The notes: generated by a model from the letters alone, not told the origin. A stretch of DNA of 64,000 nucleotides from Trichoderma breve (GCF_028502605.1 NC_079236.1:744001-808000), one strand, 5' to 3'. Shown: positions 49,746 to 62,963, numbered from the stretch's first letter. Numbers and translations: made by a program.

Positions 49746-51470
49746 ATGGGCGACTCGCACGGCTTCGTGGCGGACGAAAAGACTGTCGCCGGCTCCTCCA
49801 AGAGCTCGAGACCGGCCACCAACGGCGCGCGGTACATGCAAACCTCTGGCAGCAATGTCGTGCTGGTCCGTCGCCTGAAGCGCAAGGACGAAGGGCTCTG
49901 GAAGCCCCTCGCTCGCTGGTTCGTCGAGAACCAGGTTGGTATGTTGTTTTTTTGCCTTGTTCTTGTTTTTTGCTCCTTTGTTACGTCCCCTCCCCTCATC
50001 GGAAGAAACATAGGTACCTGTCGCAACATTGGCATACTGCCATAGATATGCTTCTTTTTTAAAGCAGCCACAGCATGAAACCTTGCTGATCTTTGCAACT
50101 AGGCTTGTCACTCAACCTGCTCGCTCTTCTTTTCCTGGCCCACGCCTGCATTCCCAAAGCCAGAGTACACACGACCAAGTTCTTCCATCTCTCGTACTAC
50201 AACGCAAAGACTGGCAAATATGCTGCCGGAATTGACGATGCCTGTTTGATTGCCTTTTTCATCGTCCTCTTCACCGGCCTTCGAGCCGGTACCATGGACT
50301 ACATCCTGGCGCCATTTGGCCGACTCTTCGAAATCAACAAGAAAAAGGACCTGACCCGATTCACCGAGCAGGCCTGGTTGCTGGTGTACTATCTTGTCTT
50401 TTGGCCAACGGGCGTGGTACGTGGTTCTGAAACACATGGATGTCCCAAGTAGAGGACGCAATGTCACTGACCGGCCATTATTTAGTATTTGTACTACAAC
50501 TCTCCCGCCTGGCTCAACATGAGGGAGCTGTGGACCGACTGGCCGAACCGGGAGATGGGTGGCCTCATGAAGTGGTACATGATTGCTCAATGGGCGTTTT
50601 GGCTGCAACAGATCATTGTCATCAACATTGAGGATCGACGAAAGGACCACTGGCAGATGTTTAGCCACCACATCATCACCACGGCGCTGATTTCGTCGTG
50701 CTACTGCTACCACCACACCCGCGTTGGAATGTTCATCTTGGTCATCATGGACGTGGTGGATCTGTTCCTCCCTGTAAGGCTCTCTTGTTTTTCTTCTGAC
50801 TGCCCTCAGTTGTAGGTTTTGGGATCCTTGATGTGATGGCTGACCCCAACAATTTTTCTAGGTTGCCAAGTGTCTCAAGTACTGCGGCTATACTACGCTG
50901 TGCGACTACGTCTTTGCCCTCTTCATGGTGTCATGGTTTGTGGCACGCCACGTCTTCTACATCATGGTCTGCTGGTCCATTTACGCGCACACCCCCGAAA
51001 TCATGCCCAATGGATGCTTCGTTGGACCGAACGACTCCCTGGTTGGACCATTGGAAGCCCCCGCCGGCTTCACGTATCTGATTGAGCCCTTCTTCAACTC
51101 GACAGGGCGTGTGTGCTACAACGAGACGGTCAAGTGGGCTTTCCTCACGCCCCTCCTTCTGCTGCAGGGCATTACGATTTTCTGGTTCACCATGATTGTT
51201 CGCGTTGCCGTCAAGGTGATTGGCGGAGGTGGCGCGGAAGATACCCGGAGCGACGACGAGGCTGACGAAGAGGAGGATGAAGAGGAGCTCATCTACGAAG
51301 AGGTTCACCCACTGGAGCAGGAAGTCGGAGTGGAGGAGCTGGATCTCAAGAGCTGGGAGCGACGCAACGGGCTTAAGAAGCAGGCTTCCGCCAGCGGAGT
51401 CAGCCTGCCGGGACACAGCGACCGCAAGGAGCTTCTTGGCCGTATTGGCTGCGAGAAACAAGTGGAATGA
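49746..51470 (+). CDS. LAG1: Ceramide synthase (Lag1/Lac1, TLC domain)
   Basis: Four exons, 49746-49938, 50103-50416, 50486-50773 and 50862-51470 (introns 164, 69 and 88 bp), give 467 residues. The enzyme joins acyl-CoA to a sphingoid base in the ER membrane. The start ATG is in good context (ACACCATGGG). Membrane helices include LSLNLLALLFLAHACIP and YYLVFWPTGVYLYYNS. The Lag1 motif spans the third exon: RKDHWQMFSHHIITTALISS contains the His-His pair required for catalysis, followed by IMDVVDLFLPVAKCLKYCGY with the conserved Asp pair. The C-terminus after the last helix is very acidic (DDEADEEEDEEELIYEEV), like the CK2 target tail of yeast Lag1/Lac1. Filamentous fungi have two ceramide synthases (LagA and BarA type); which one this is was not resolved. 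Confidence 0.93.
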
Positions 51471-52244
51471 AAGACGAACACAACTGGCCAGGGAAAAAGG
51501 AGGGATGATGGGCAGGACAGAGAGATATTATTTTCTTGGGACGACGGCGTTGAGGAGTTTCGAGGTGCCCCCCTTGACCGTTCCTTTTCAAGGTGAGAGG
51601 GGGTGTGCTTCTTCTTTTTCTGTCTTTATTTTCATTTTCAACCTATGACATGAAAACCTGTTTGGGATATGGGATATTTTCAACTGGCAGGGCTGTGTTG
51701 ACCAACCGGGAGCTCAGGCAAGAGCGAGACGGACAGGCGGACAGATGGGACGATGCTAGAAAGCCTTTGATACCATGTGCTACGACCAACTGACTTGACG
51801 AAGTGGATTCTATAGACTCGATAGAGAGTTGATTTCGCGTGGGTTAGTTATTATGACGATATATTTTGCGGGATACATGCTGTTTTTTGTTTGGTGCCAT
51901 TGTGATGAATGATGTTTGAGTTGTCACGTTGGGAGTTTGTGATGGCGAGAATATGGTCATATGTCTGTATGTATATTCTTTCATATTCAGACTTTGAGTG
52001 GTAACATCAAATAGAAAATGGTAGTATGATAGACCGACTACATGTAAAATCTGACTGCCCTACTCGCCCCCCTGAGCCTGAGCTCCATTGCTGATGCAAA
52101 ACCCGAAAAACCAAAGGCCAAAGGAAAAATCAATTAATCAATAAATACATGGATAAAATGCTATATTCACATGATTAGTATGCTTCGTAAGTTGTCTTTT
52201 TTTTTTTTTTTGTCAATTTTTTATCATTTCTTTCATTCATCCTC
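51471..52244. other. Convergent 3' spacer
   Basis: This gap of 774 bp lies between the ceramide synthase and acyl-CoA synthetase stop codons. It contains AT-rich sequence and a 13-base T run near 52198-52210. No gene was recognised. Confidence 0.6.
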
Positions 52245-54426
52245 TCATGCCTCGTCAGCCAACATCTTCTTAGCCATCTCCTGCAGCTTAAACTTCTGAA
52301 TCTTGCCGCTCGCCGTCTTGGGATAATCATCAACCCAGAAGACGTACTTTGGCACCAGGTGGCTCGAAAGGTTCGTCCGCACCCACTCGCGCACGCGGTC
52401 CTTGGACAATCTCCGTGCAGCCTCATCACCCTCCCGCTGTGCGTCTGCGGTTGTCCAGCCGTGGCGAGGAATGACAAAGGCGGCGACGGCTTCACCTAGG
52501 CGCTCGTCGGGGACGCCGGCGACGGAGACTTCTTGCACGCCGAGGAGCTGGAAGAGGCAGTTTTCGACTTCTAGGGGGTGAATGTTCTCGCCGCCGCGGA
52601 TGATGAGGTCCTTGATGCGGCCGGTGATTTGGACGAAGCCGTCGGCGTCCATCTCGGCCTCGTCGCCAGAGTACATCCACGTGCGGCCGTCGGACTCGGT
52701 GCGCCGGACCTGGGCGGTACGTTCAGGGTCGCCGAAGTAGCCCTTCATGACGAGGTATCCCGAGGCGGCCAGCTCGCCGCGTTCACCCAGGGGCAGAACG
52801 CGGGTGTGGTCCAGCGGGTCGACGATCTTGACCGTGGTGTGCGGCATGGGCGTGCCGACGGATGAGGTACGCTGCTCAAAGGGGTCCGAAGGCCGTGTCA
52901 TGCAGCTGACGGGAGCGGTTTCCGTCATGCCGTAGCAGATGACCAGGTCCTGCAGGCCGAGGCGCTTGTAGATGGTGCGCATGAGGGACTCGGGCACGCT
53001 ACTGCCGGCGACGATGCCCTTGAGCAGGTGCTGCGGCACGGGGAGGTTGAGGCTACTTTCATCCAGGGCCTCGAAGATGGAGACGAGCATGGTGCTTACG
53101 CCGTATAAGCCGGTGGCGTCTGTGTCGGCGGCCATGCGCACCGTGGCCACGGGGTCGAACGCCGGCGACGGGAACAGGATGGCGGCGCCGGTGGTCGCCG
53201 TAGCCATGTAGCCCAGCACGGAGCCGAAGCAGTGGAACAGCGGCGGCGGCACGACGATGCGGTCCGACGGGTCGAGGCCCATGCGGTCTGCGATGAAGGC
53301 GCCGTTGTTGAGGATGGCCGTGTGCGAGAGCTGTGCGGCTTTGGGGGCAGACGTTGTTCCGGAAGTGAACTGGATGTTGATGGTGTCTGCGGGATCCAGG
53401 GGCGCGTCAGGCTTGACGGCACGATCAGAGCCCTCGAGCAGAGTCTCATATGAACTCAGCGCAGCGAATTCATCCAACGGAAAGACGACATCAGGATGGC
53501 TGGCACGGTTATCCAGCACAACGACACGCTTCAAACTAGGGACAGCCTCGCTCTGGATCCTGCTCCGCTGCAAGTCTCCCACAATCGTCTCCAGCAGCTG
53601 CTTATTGCTCCGCCCCTTTCCCGGACGATACGCGAGATCCGTAACAGCGCCGATGATGAGCACCTCTGCGTTGAGGTGGCTCAGGGCTGCAGTCACCTGC
53701 TGGGCATTAAAGGTAGGGTTGAGCGGGACGAGGACGGCGCCGAGCTTGAACAGGGCGTACGTCAAGGCGGCGAACTCTGCGCTGTTGCCGAGGCTAACGG
53801 CGACGCGGTCGCCCTTGCGGACGCCGATGGAGGAGAGGGACGAGGCGAGGCGGTTGGAGACGAGGTCGAGGGCGTGGTAGGTGAGGGTAGATTCGTGGGC
53901 GTTGGGGGTTGGCGAGCGGGCGATGACGGCGGAACGGTCGCCGTGGCGGGAGACGACGGAGGCGAAGTGGTCTGGGATGGTGCCTGTGAAGAGGGCGGGC
54001 TAGGAGAGGTTATGATGTTAGTATTCATGTTGCTTTGCTGTTGTTGTTCATGTATAGGTAGTGATGATGGGCGGAGTGAGAGTGAGAGTGAGAGGTGAGA
54101 ATATAAGCGCGCGTGTAAGAGAGATGTAGATGTAAGATTACCATCTTCACAACACCGCAAACCCATTGTTTGATATTCCCCCCTCGACATCTCAGTATCA
54201 CCACCCATTAGGCTCATGTAAAACTCACCTCCATCGGTCCCGTCCGTATGCTGAGCCTCTCCGTCCCCAATATCCTCTGCTGCCACTCCTGCGGCACATA
54301 GCCCTCGTCAACCGTCGTCCTCGCCGCCGCCGCCGCCGCCGTGCTCATCGCTCTCCTCCGCGCGGCAGCCGCCATTCGCACCGCGGCTCTCGTCCGGCCC
54401 GCGCATGCTCGCGTGTACATGGACAT
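52245..54426 (-). CDS. Acyl-CoA synthetase (AMP-forming, ANL superfamily)
   Basis: Two exons, 54426-54229 and 53999-52245, with a 229-bp phase-0 intron, give 650 residues. The enzyme activates a fatty acid with ATP and CoA. ANL motifs occur in order: the phosphate loop FTSGTTSAPKAAQLSH (about residue 280), YGMTETAPVSC (about 420), YSGDEAEMDADGFVQITGR with the adenine- and ribose-binding Asp, KDLIIRGGENIHPLEVE, and the catalytic lysine in PKTASGKIQK near the C-terminus. It resembles the medium-chain ACSF2-like group more than very-long-chain enzymes. The first exon is Ala/Arg-rich without acidic residues (MSMYTRACAGRTRAAVRMAA), a likely mitochondrial presequence; the C-terminus lacks a PTS1 tripeptide. 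Coding GC content is high. The substrate chain length is not evident. Confidence 0.9.
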
Positions 54427-56385
54427 TTTGGTGTTTATGCTTTGTGTGTCCTCGATTCGTAGTGGGTAGGTAGAATCGGCTGAGGCTGTGAGGGAGGGGG
54501 AGAAAGCTTCGTGACGACACACGCTGGATTTCGCTATATGACGAAGCAAAAACGAAAAAGAAAACACCAAGGTATCAAAAAGAGAAGAAAAGGGAAAGAG
54601 AAAAAGAAGAATTCGTCCCACGGGTTTGATTCAGGTCGCCATTCAGGTTTTTTTATGTTTCACTTGGTCCCAAGGGATGAATGGTCCAATGTTCGTTTGT
54701 AAAAATAAATTAAAAGATAAAGAGTTTCACAAGAGACACTTTCCAAGGAAAAACCCCAAAAATCACAAGTCACACGAACCCAACAACACAAGACAAGACA
54801 CACACCAACCGCGACCCTCACCTTTTATAAATATACCAGAAAAGAAAAGGTGTCCGGCCCCCATTTCCCCAGAAAAAAAGTCCAGCCCGCCGTCTCCCGA
54901 CCTACGGAACGGCTTTCGCTATGCCAACCATCCCATCCCCTCTTCTGTCTTCCTGTACTCGCTCTCCTCTTTCTTTGCTCGCTCGGCCTCTTCTCTGTCT
55001 CCCCCACACACTAAGAGTACTCCGTCTAAAAAAAAAAAAGGACCCCCCCCTTCGGACCGTGTAGCCTTATTTTGTTATTTCTCCTTCCCCCAAAGCCACA
55101 AAGCCGTTTTCCTGTATCCGTCTCTGTCTTTCCCCACTCGCCACCCCCGAACCTTGCGGAGAAAAAAAAGCCAGGCAACCTTACTCTGCTCTTGTCTGTC
55201 TGTCCCCAAAAGGAAAAAACAAGAGAATTGCTTAGCTGCCAGCCCTACTTGGCTTGAGTGAGCTTCGCGCTGCGTGGGGCACGGTTTGTGTGACTGCGGA
55301 GCTTTTGATTCGCTGGGAGGGCCGGTGCGGGACAGGGCGGTCCGGGTCGGGCTGCAGGGGGAGGATTGGACTGGGAGAGGAAGCGGCTGTTTGAATTGTT
55401 TGGTTGGAGTTGGACCGAGTGCTTGGTAAGTTTGTAGACGAGCTTCATGTGATGATGAGTTTGAGATGCGGCATGTAGTTGATTAGAGATGGCTTTGTAA
55501 TTTCGTTGTAATCCGGTATTGTCTTGTCTCTTTTTTCTTCCCTTTGTGAGCGATTGATTGATTGATTGATTAATGCCCTCATAGTGTCTGTTCTGTCGCT
55601 TCAGTCCGTCCCGTCCATTGTGCCACCACACCGAGGCCGCATGCAACCTTGCGTCGTCCGGCTACATTATCACAAAGCATCAATCACCAAATCACCTCCC
55701 CCAGCGTTACGCCCGCGACAGCACGCAAACATTCACAGCACAATTTGTATGCACCCGTCGGCAACAAACATGACGCGGCACCAACGGAATCATGCCATGC
55801 AGCCCCATCTCATCTCATCTCAACTTCTCCTCAGCGGGCGTCCGAAAATGCTTGTCTTGTCTCTGATGGATTCCATTTTACTGACCTCGGCTCTACGCTA
55901 CACACAGCCTCCCGCTGGTAGCGCCAACGGCTATATCATAGAAAAGCTCGCAACGTGAAGAAAAAATATGGAGACGCCCGTCAACATGTGTAAAATACCA
56001 ACCAACAAAAAACTCCATCCGGCATCTAAAATTCCCCCTCCCCCAAAAAACAAAAAGCCGAAAAAATACACGAGTCTAAAAACCCCCGATGCTGATGATG
56101 CCTCAATGTGTAGTAAAAAAAACGTTTCCCTCCTCCAATCCATCCCCCACGCTACCGATATATAGCCGTGACGCCCATACGCGGCGCGCAGCAACGCGGA
56201 AATAAAAAATATTACCCGAAATAAAGGTGTGACGATGCGGAACCCAGCCCACCGCGGTCCAGAGCGAAGAAGAGAAAGAATATACAGGTGCAAGAAATAA
56301 TGACAATAGAAAAAAATATCCCTCCCGACTTGGTCATGCAATTATAGGTTGTCAAGGCTCTTCTTCTTCTTTCTTCTTTTCTTCT
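54427..56385. other. Intergenic region with simple-sequence tracts
   Basis: The 2 kb between the acyl-CoA synthetase start and the Och1 stop contain A-rich tracts (54540-54610 and 55026-55040), C-rich runs and a (GATT)n repeat. I see no conserved protein in any frame, although long low-complexity frames occur. Confidence 0.5.
55551..55570. repeat. GATT microsatellite
   Basis: Five consecutive GATT units form a short, perfect tetranucleotide repeat in the gene-free stretch downstream of Och1. Confidence 0.75.
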
Positions 56386-57576
56386 TTACTGCTCTTTCGG
56401 AGCCTCCTCTCCCTCGCCAAGCTCCTGCTGGACCTCGCCGATATGTCGTTCGCTTTCGGGCTTCCACGTTCCTGAGAAAAGCACACAGTTAGCCTTGCGT
56501 ATGGTTTTGTTTTGTCTTTATATCACTCATCGCAACTTACCCTCAAAGTCGTGCTTGACAAATGCCATCGGATCATCATAGTCCTTGGCGCCCATCTGGC
56601 CAACGCCTGGTGAGAAGCTCGTAATGGGCAGCACAACCACGTCTCCCACGCGCTTGCTCGTCTCCATGCCCGTAAAGTTGCGGTAGTCAATCTTGCCCTT
56701 GCTGTTCTCCATGTCGAAGTAGCGCTCATCGTTGAAGTAGTCCATGATGGTGTCGGTCCACACGGCCGGCCCAGTCAGGTCCACCACGCGGTTGCCCTGG
56801 AATGCTGACAGCTTGCCCTCCTTCTTCATCGCCAGCGTCGAGTTGGTGATGCGGCTGATGATGTCGCGCAGCACCGGGTGTCCGGGCTTGCTCTGGATCG
56901 TCCACTGGCAGAACTGGATACGCCGGCTGTACCAGTCAGCCCAGTCGGGTCGGTCGGGGTCGGCCTCAATGCCAATCACCAGGCCCACGGTCTCCTTGGG
57001 GATCTGCGGGGGAATCCATTCCAGTGCGCTCTTGATGGCATACGTGTCAATGTCCGAGTAGATGCCGCCGCGCGCGTACAGGATCAGGTAGCGGAACAGG
57101 TCGGCCTTGAGCACGGGCAGTGGGAGGGCGTGGTACGCCTCCAGCACCTCGGGGATGCTCCCGTACAGCAGCTGCAGCAGCGTGTCGGCGACAGAGTCGG
57201 TGATGACCTCGTGGATGAAGCCCGGGTGCTCAATTGACCACGACGCCTCCTGCTCGCGGAACTGGAACTCGCCCTCGCCCGGCGTGTACTTCCAAGTCTG
57301 CCAGATGTAGGCGGGGAACTTGGACTCGATGTCGTACTCGTACTGGTAGGCAAGCTTTTCGTACGTTGACATGCCCGACATATCAATCATGGGCTTTTGC
57401 GGAGGAGGCGGCGGCAGTCGCTGCTGCGCATTGGCCGCGGCCAGTGCCTCTGCTTCGGCATCTCTGCTTTCGGTCGAGCTGGAGGGGCTCTGCTCGGAGT
57501 TGTGCGATCGTGTGATGAGGAAGAAGACGGTCAAAAGGAACGCCGCCGCAATGAAGGCGCGGCGAGGGTTCAACAT
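56386..57576 (-). CDS. OCH1: Och1-type alpha-1,6-mannosyltransferase (GT32)
   Basis: Two exons, 57576-56541 and 56471-56386, with a 69-bp intron, give 373 residues. Och1 adds the first alpha-1,6-mannose of the N-glycan outer chain in the Golgi. Residues 7-22 are the single membrane anchor (AFIAAAFLLTVFFLITR) after a short cytosolic tail, giving a type II protein. The stem is low-complexity with a proline run. The GT32 domain starts at FPAYIWQTWKYTP; the DxD sugar-nucleotide motif lies in ARGGIYSDIDTYAI, and WTIQSKPGHPVLRDII follows. The second exon encodes the short tail TWKPESERHIGEVQQE. Fungi have several GT32 paralogues (Och1, Hoc1 types). The length and tail favour Och1, but Hoc1 is possible. 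Confidence 0.87.
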
Positions 57577-60500
57577 GATTGACTTGTCTCTCTCTCCTCT
57601 TCTATTTTATTGTGTGTCTTTTTACCCGTCTCGTAGACCAAAGAGGTGAAGTCGACGTCGATACCGTAGAACCTGGTACGAATCGGAGAAGTGAAATCGA
57701 GATTAAGCTTGCAGCTAGACCATGGAATAGCTGCAAATCGCAATGTGACAGCCGAGAAAGTTGACCAGGAAAAGTACAAGAGAAAGTAGCACCACTCTAA
57801 AGAAAAGAAAAGAAAAGAGCTCGCTTGCTTCCGCTTGGCAGGGGTGGCTAGCAGTGGGTTCTCGTCTTGTTTTTTCTTTATCTTCTCTTCGTGTCTTTCG
57901 TCTCGCTTGATTAGGCGTCGTCGGGATACGAGATGCGGAATACGGACACCAATGCAGGAAATAGGGAACTAAGGAGGGGATGACGAAAGGGGGGCAAAAG
58001 ATGCCAAAGTTCAGGCGAGAGTGTTTAAAACGATTGACGAGAAAGTAAAAGAGGCCCTCGAATCATAAAAAGGAAAAAAAAAAGATCTAGCTGAGGAACC
58101 CGAAGAAGGGGGAGTTCAGCAAAACGGGATTATGAAAAGTTTGGGTTTGACAGAGGGAGGGTGGATGCATGCGGTGCTTCCTCATCTGCTATTTGATGTC
58201 ACTCTTCCATCCAATGTTTTTTTTTCTTCGTCCTTCTTTTTGGCGTGGGAGATTTGAGCTAAAAATTGCAGGAAAAAAAAATAGGGGTGTTCAGCTTTAG
58301 CACCAGACCGTTTTCTGCACGGCTTTTGGCCACTAAATCGCGACTAGCAGGTAGCCGGTACCTGCAACGAACCCACCCTTTGCACCGGACAAGCCGTACG
58401 AGATACTTGAGTTTTATTGGGCAGAAGCAGCAATAACCTGCGACTTGTATCGACAAATCACGGCATTTGGACACGGTGAGCACAAGATTGCAAGTAATCA
58501 GGATGAGGTGAGAGTTGATGCCTTGCAAGTGATAAGCCTCCATACAGGCACATACATGCGAGGACATACATACAGTATTACACATTACCACCTCCCTACC
58601 AAGGCAATGAGCTGCACACTTGCACCGTGTTTTGGCGCGTAGAGGCACAGCTGGCGGGTGACGTGATCTTTTGGCTCGGAAAATCAAAAAAAGGGGATCA
58701 ATTCAATTCCTACAAGGCGCACATGAAACGCCAAAAGTGTCTAGCGCAGCGATCTGTTGGTTCGTTTGCAGCCAGATCGTCGACGCCTTGGCGCCTTCTG
58801 CGACGCTCTGCGGCCGGCCCTGGAATCCGTCCGGATTTGCTGTTTCATCTATTTCTTTTCTTATCGATCTTATCCCTCATTGTTGATCTTCTCACATGGT
58901 TACAATTGTAATCAAAAGCCTCACTTACCCTCTATTATTACGAGTGTTTGTCCACAAGTCGCATGAAATGTCCATTTCCTTTTTTTTGCCTCTGCAGCTT
59001 GTGATCCATGGATTGCTGACAGCTGAACTGGCCAAACTGTGGAGATGTCGTCATTTCGGGCATTGGACCCCTACAACAAAGCAGCAAAATTCGCGCTACG
59101 GGGGTTTACTAGGCATTTTCAGTGGTGTTGCATGCCATCGACAGGCACCACCACCACTGCTACCATGCTAAACATGTGAATTCTTGGCTTTGTTTCGCAA
59201 TTTGCATTTTCTACTCCCATCAATCCGTCATCCATTTCATTCCCCCACGACACAAAGCGGTGCAGAATACGGCCACCTCTCCCAAATCTAACATACATAT
59301 CCTTTTAAAGTTGCAGATTATCTCGTCAATGCCAAGGGAAACCTTAATCAGCATCTGAAACCGTCTCTCTTCCATCGTCTTATCAGCTCATATCTTTTTC
59401 TGGTGGATGGATCTCTGCCCCTGTCCCGGTCTCCATCATTTCCGGGCTCTAATTTCAACGCCATGATAAGCGACGCCCATGGGAATCCATCCAGCACCAA
59501 TAGCTTCAATTCGTAAAGCAATTAGATTACGTGCTAGCTACACTATTTGGCACAATCAAGGATTGATGGTGAACAATAGCACGAGAATTTCGATGGGAAG
59601 CTAGTTCTAGGCCCTGTTCCTTTCGATAGCGATTAATTCCAAAGAAGCGGTAGCATACAACACAAGCTTTTTCTTGGCGAGATTGGGCCGTTCGTAATCT
59701 TGCATGCGGCTAATGTCCGTCGTCTCTCTCGTATACAAGTAGGCATCACGGGAGCCCTCCCCCCTTGTGCTGTGAACAAACAGCTACTGGACGGCATCTC
59801 GTGCTGCCCGAGAAGTCAGAATTTAGCACCGAGTAGGCGATCTGCTTAGCGATGGCCGGCTGTAACGTAGGGCTGGGCCTTGGAAACGTGAGAAATGATT
59901 CGATTTCGGCTCGTCTATCATCGTGTAGATGCATCTATCCACGCTCATGGCGGGAAAATGGGAAGAGAAAAGGGCCTAATCCAAGAAGTCTAGTGCTGCA
60001 GCTTGACTCATACGCTGCTATTCGTCTTCCATATCTCGTACTCACCGTCCAAGGTTCCGCCGGTTGAAGTTTCTATTTTCATCAACAGCCCAATACCTGT
60101 CCTCGTTCCTGGTACGAGAAATCCACTAAAATCTTCGTATTTCTCACAATCTAGATCTCCAGTCGTCTTTTGCCGCACGGGCCGAGGGAAGGCGGAGCTG
60201 TAGGGCTAATTGATGACTGAAACCCTCGAGGCAAGTCACCAGAAAAAGAAGCAAGCCTCAGCCTCCACCGGCCGGTATCCGGGTTAAGGCTGAGGCTGAC
60301 TTCTTTCGTACGCTTGCCTGGAGATGTCGATGGCTGAGCTGAGCCACATGGTACGTCAACAATGGTGTGCATGTGGCAAACCTCAGCCAACACCGGGGCG
60401 GTACAGTATATGGAATGCGGCAAGGAAGCTATTTGTGGAGTGATAATGAAGATTGTGGAGGATGCATGGCTTTGACGTATGAGTATGCGCAAGACACGCG

Positions 60501-61230
60501 CCGATCAGAAGACGCATCGTGCACTTGATATTGTACATACACCAAGCGCCAGTCGATCCATTCTCTCCAGTTCATCCTTTCCGCTTGCTTATCCCCTCGC
60601 CTAGCACACATATCAAACCAAATTTGTCAAGTTTGATCCTGCATATGCAGACTGGATTGGATGTGACAGGTTGCTGGTGCTACAAGCCATTCGCCTCCGA
60701 AATGATCCGTAGCAGCACGCATGAAACGCCAAAAGTGCGAGGCTACGACAGATGAGTTTCCAACTGCGGCCCGGAGTGGCATGACTTTTGAATCGCGGCA
60801 CATGCAGATCGAGCCAGGCTGGCTGGCTTTCCCGGTAGATGCCACGCTGCTCAGGCCCAGCCGTGTTTAAGCTTAGAGTTGCTACATGTTTGATTTCGCA
60901 TAGATTTGTTACAGAGCTGTCGATCCGGCCCAGAGGATCCTCGTCAGAGAGCTATTTTTAGTTAACTCGGGTTGTTTCATGAACATTCTTGTGATGAAAT
61001 GAAGCTATATTCCTCTAGAAAGACACGATGGTAGAAAAAGAGAGTGTATGCGAGTTCAAACTAGCCGGTGACTTGTCAGATATCCAAAGGTGTTACAGAA
61101 GTGCGAGCAAGCCGCCGACTTCCGAGAGAGGCAAGAATTCACGATGTGCAAGCGACTCTCCAATCCGAAACAAAAACGTCTCAGCATGATGCAGTTACAC
61201 TCTATTCTTAGCCGTTCGTTCCTCCAAACC

Positions 61231-61302
61231 TCGCTCTGGCGGCACCGCATGTATTTTTGCTTCCAAACTCGCTCTGGCAGCGCCGCATGTATTTTTGCTT
61301 CC
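61231..61302. repeat. 38-bp tandem duplication
   Basis: Two copies start with TCGCTCTGGC at 61231 and 61269 and share GCATGTATTTTTGCTTCCA. Over 34 bp they differ at two positions. There is no coding context. Confidence 0.85.
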
Positions 61303-62786
61303 AGTTTTGGCCGTCCCCCGCGCTCGGCTCCGCGATCAAGCAAAGGGCGGCAACGGCGGTGCGGGGAGCCAAGTGTGAAGCTCCGTAGCGGGGCGGAAGC
61401 AGATAGAGATAGGCGTATCTGTCCAGAATGGATCAGGCCATCAGATTGTCATACGGGACGGGACTTGGAGATAAGAAAGTTGGAACTATGGATGATATCA
61501 AGATAGAGAAAGTGGATTTTAGCTTCATCTTTAAATGATAGCGGTCCATGTTTTGATGGTTGAATTGATAATGGTTTCCAATGGCTGGAGTGTACAGACT
61601 GTAGACTTGGGGGACGTGGCGATGATTGCAAGCCCACATCACGATCTTGGGTGAATAGTACTACACACCGTATGAATTCATCTCACATTGGCCAAATCAT
61701 GGTCATCATACACATAATTGTATTACTATTAATTATTCAATCAAGCAGCATGGTTTATCACGAGTTGCTGCCGTCGGAATGCCAAACTTCTTGGCAAAAA
61801 TCTCACACCATCATAATTCCGGTCAAATGACGAGTAGCATCACTCTCCAATATCAAGATTGGTATGGCTTCACCTATTCTGCCCGTATTACACAGCTGTC
61901 AAAAGACCGGGACCATGAAAATTGCCAAATCGGGCACTCATCCTCTCCGGCCAGTTCCTGGAATCCCCATCTCCACGGCTCCGGACCGCCGACAACCCCT
62001 CATTCCCACGCGCGCATCTCCGATTCCGGTTCCAGAAGGATCATGTCCAAAATAGGGCAATAAGGCTCACGTCGAGCCAGGATAGCAGCTGAGACATAGA
62101 TGCTAGAGTCACCAGCGACAGTATGTATTACCAGAAGCCCGTTCACATGGCGGAACCAACGAGCCACAGCGGCGAACCCATGAACGGCTATTGCCCTGAG
62201 GCTCATGCACGCTCAGCAGGATATCGCCCCGAATTGGTATAGTCCGGGTCATGTGCCGGCGCGGGATCTTGGAGAAGTAAAGTCGAGAAAGCCTCCAGAT
62301 TGAGGCCAAATGCCCTGAGACGGAAAGGCGAGAAATCAATGAATCCCCGTTAGATTTGGCTACAGTGGGCTCTGGGCGGGCTCTGGGCGTTATCAGCGGC
62401 AGCTAACGTCGCTGCGATACCGCCACAGCTGCCGCCTGATTGGCTGGGCGGCGGCGAAAACGCGGGGCAAGGCGCTGGAACCCCAATTTCGAGCAGCCGC
62501 TGCCCCACCTCCATCTTCAATGGCTGTACTGGTCAAGTGTCTTTTGGCTCCCCATGTGCTGGTATCAAACCTTCGATTCGTAGCCATTCGGGGGGCGATC
62601 ATTGCATCTGGCCAGCTTCAACGGCTACTTTCGTTATTCATGGACCAGATCCACTCTGATGTTGAATCCCGGTAGCCCGCGGGGCCCTTGGAGCGTTGCT
62701 ACTTGGCCGACAACCTCGGAGCAGATACTTAAACATTCGATCATCCTCATCCTCTTCTTCTTTCGACCTCCAACAAACATCCCAAG

Positions 62787-62963
62787 AGATAATCCTGAAG
62801 TAAAACTCAGAGTGCCTCAACCACTTGGAGTGTCATTCGATATTCCAAGACGTAAGCTGAGCACCAACTCTACGCCAATTCCTCCTTGCCTGCCTTTGTC
62901 TTATGATATCATACGGCGAGTCAGAGTAAGCTGGCTTGATCATTAGGCCGTCCCCGCAGATAG
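62787..62963 (+). promoter_or_regulatory. Two GATA-type sites upstream of the copper amine oxidase
   Basis: AGATAA at 62787-62792 and AGATAG at 62958-62963 fit HGATAR, the site of the fungal nitrogen regulators AreA/NIT2. They lie 255 and 84 bp before the start codon. Amine oxidases release ammonium and are often under nitrogen control, so the sites are plausible, but such hexamers are common by chance. Confidence 0.35.

Noticed and set aside
53257..53880. Long + strand frames opposite the acyl-CoA synthetase
   Set aside because: High GC content of the coding strand opens the complementary frames; the - strand protein has all ANL motifs, the + strand frames have none.
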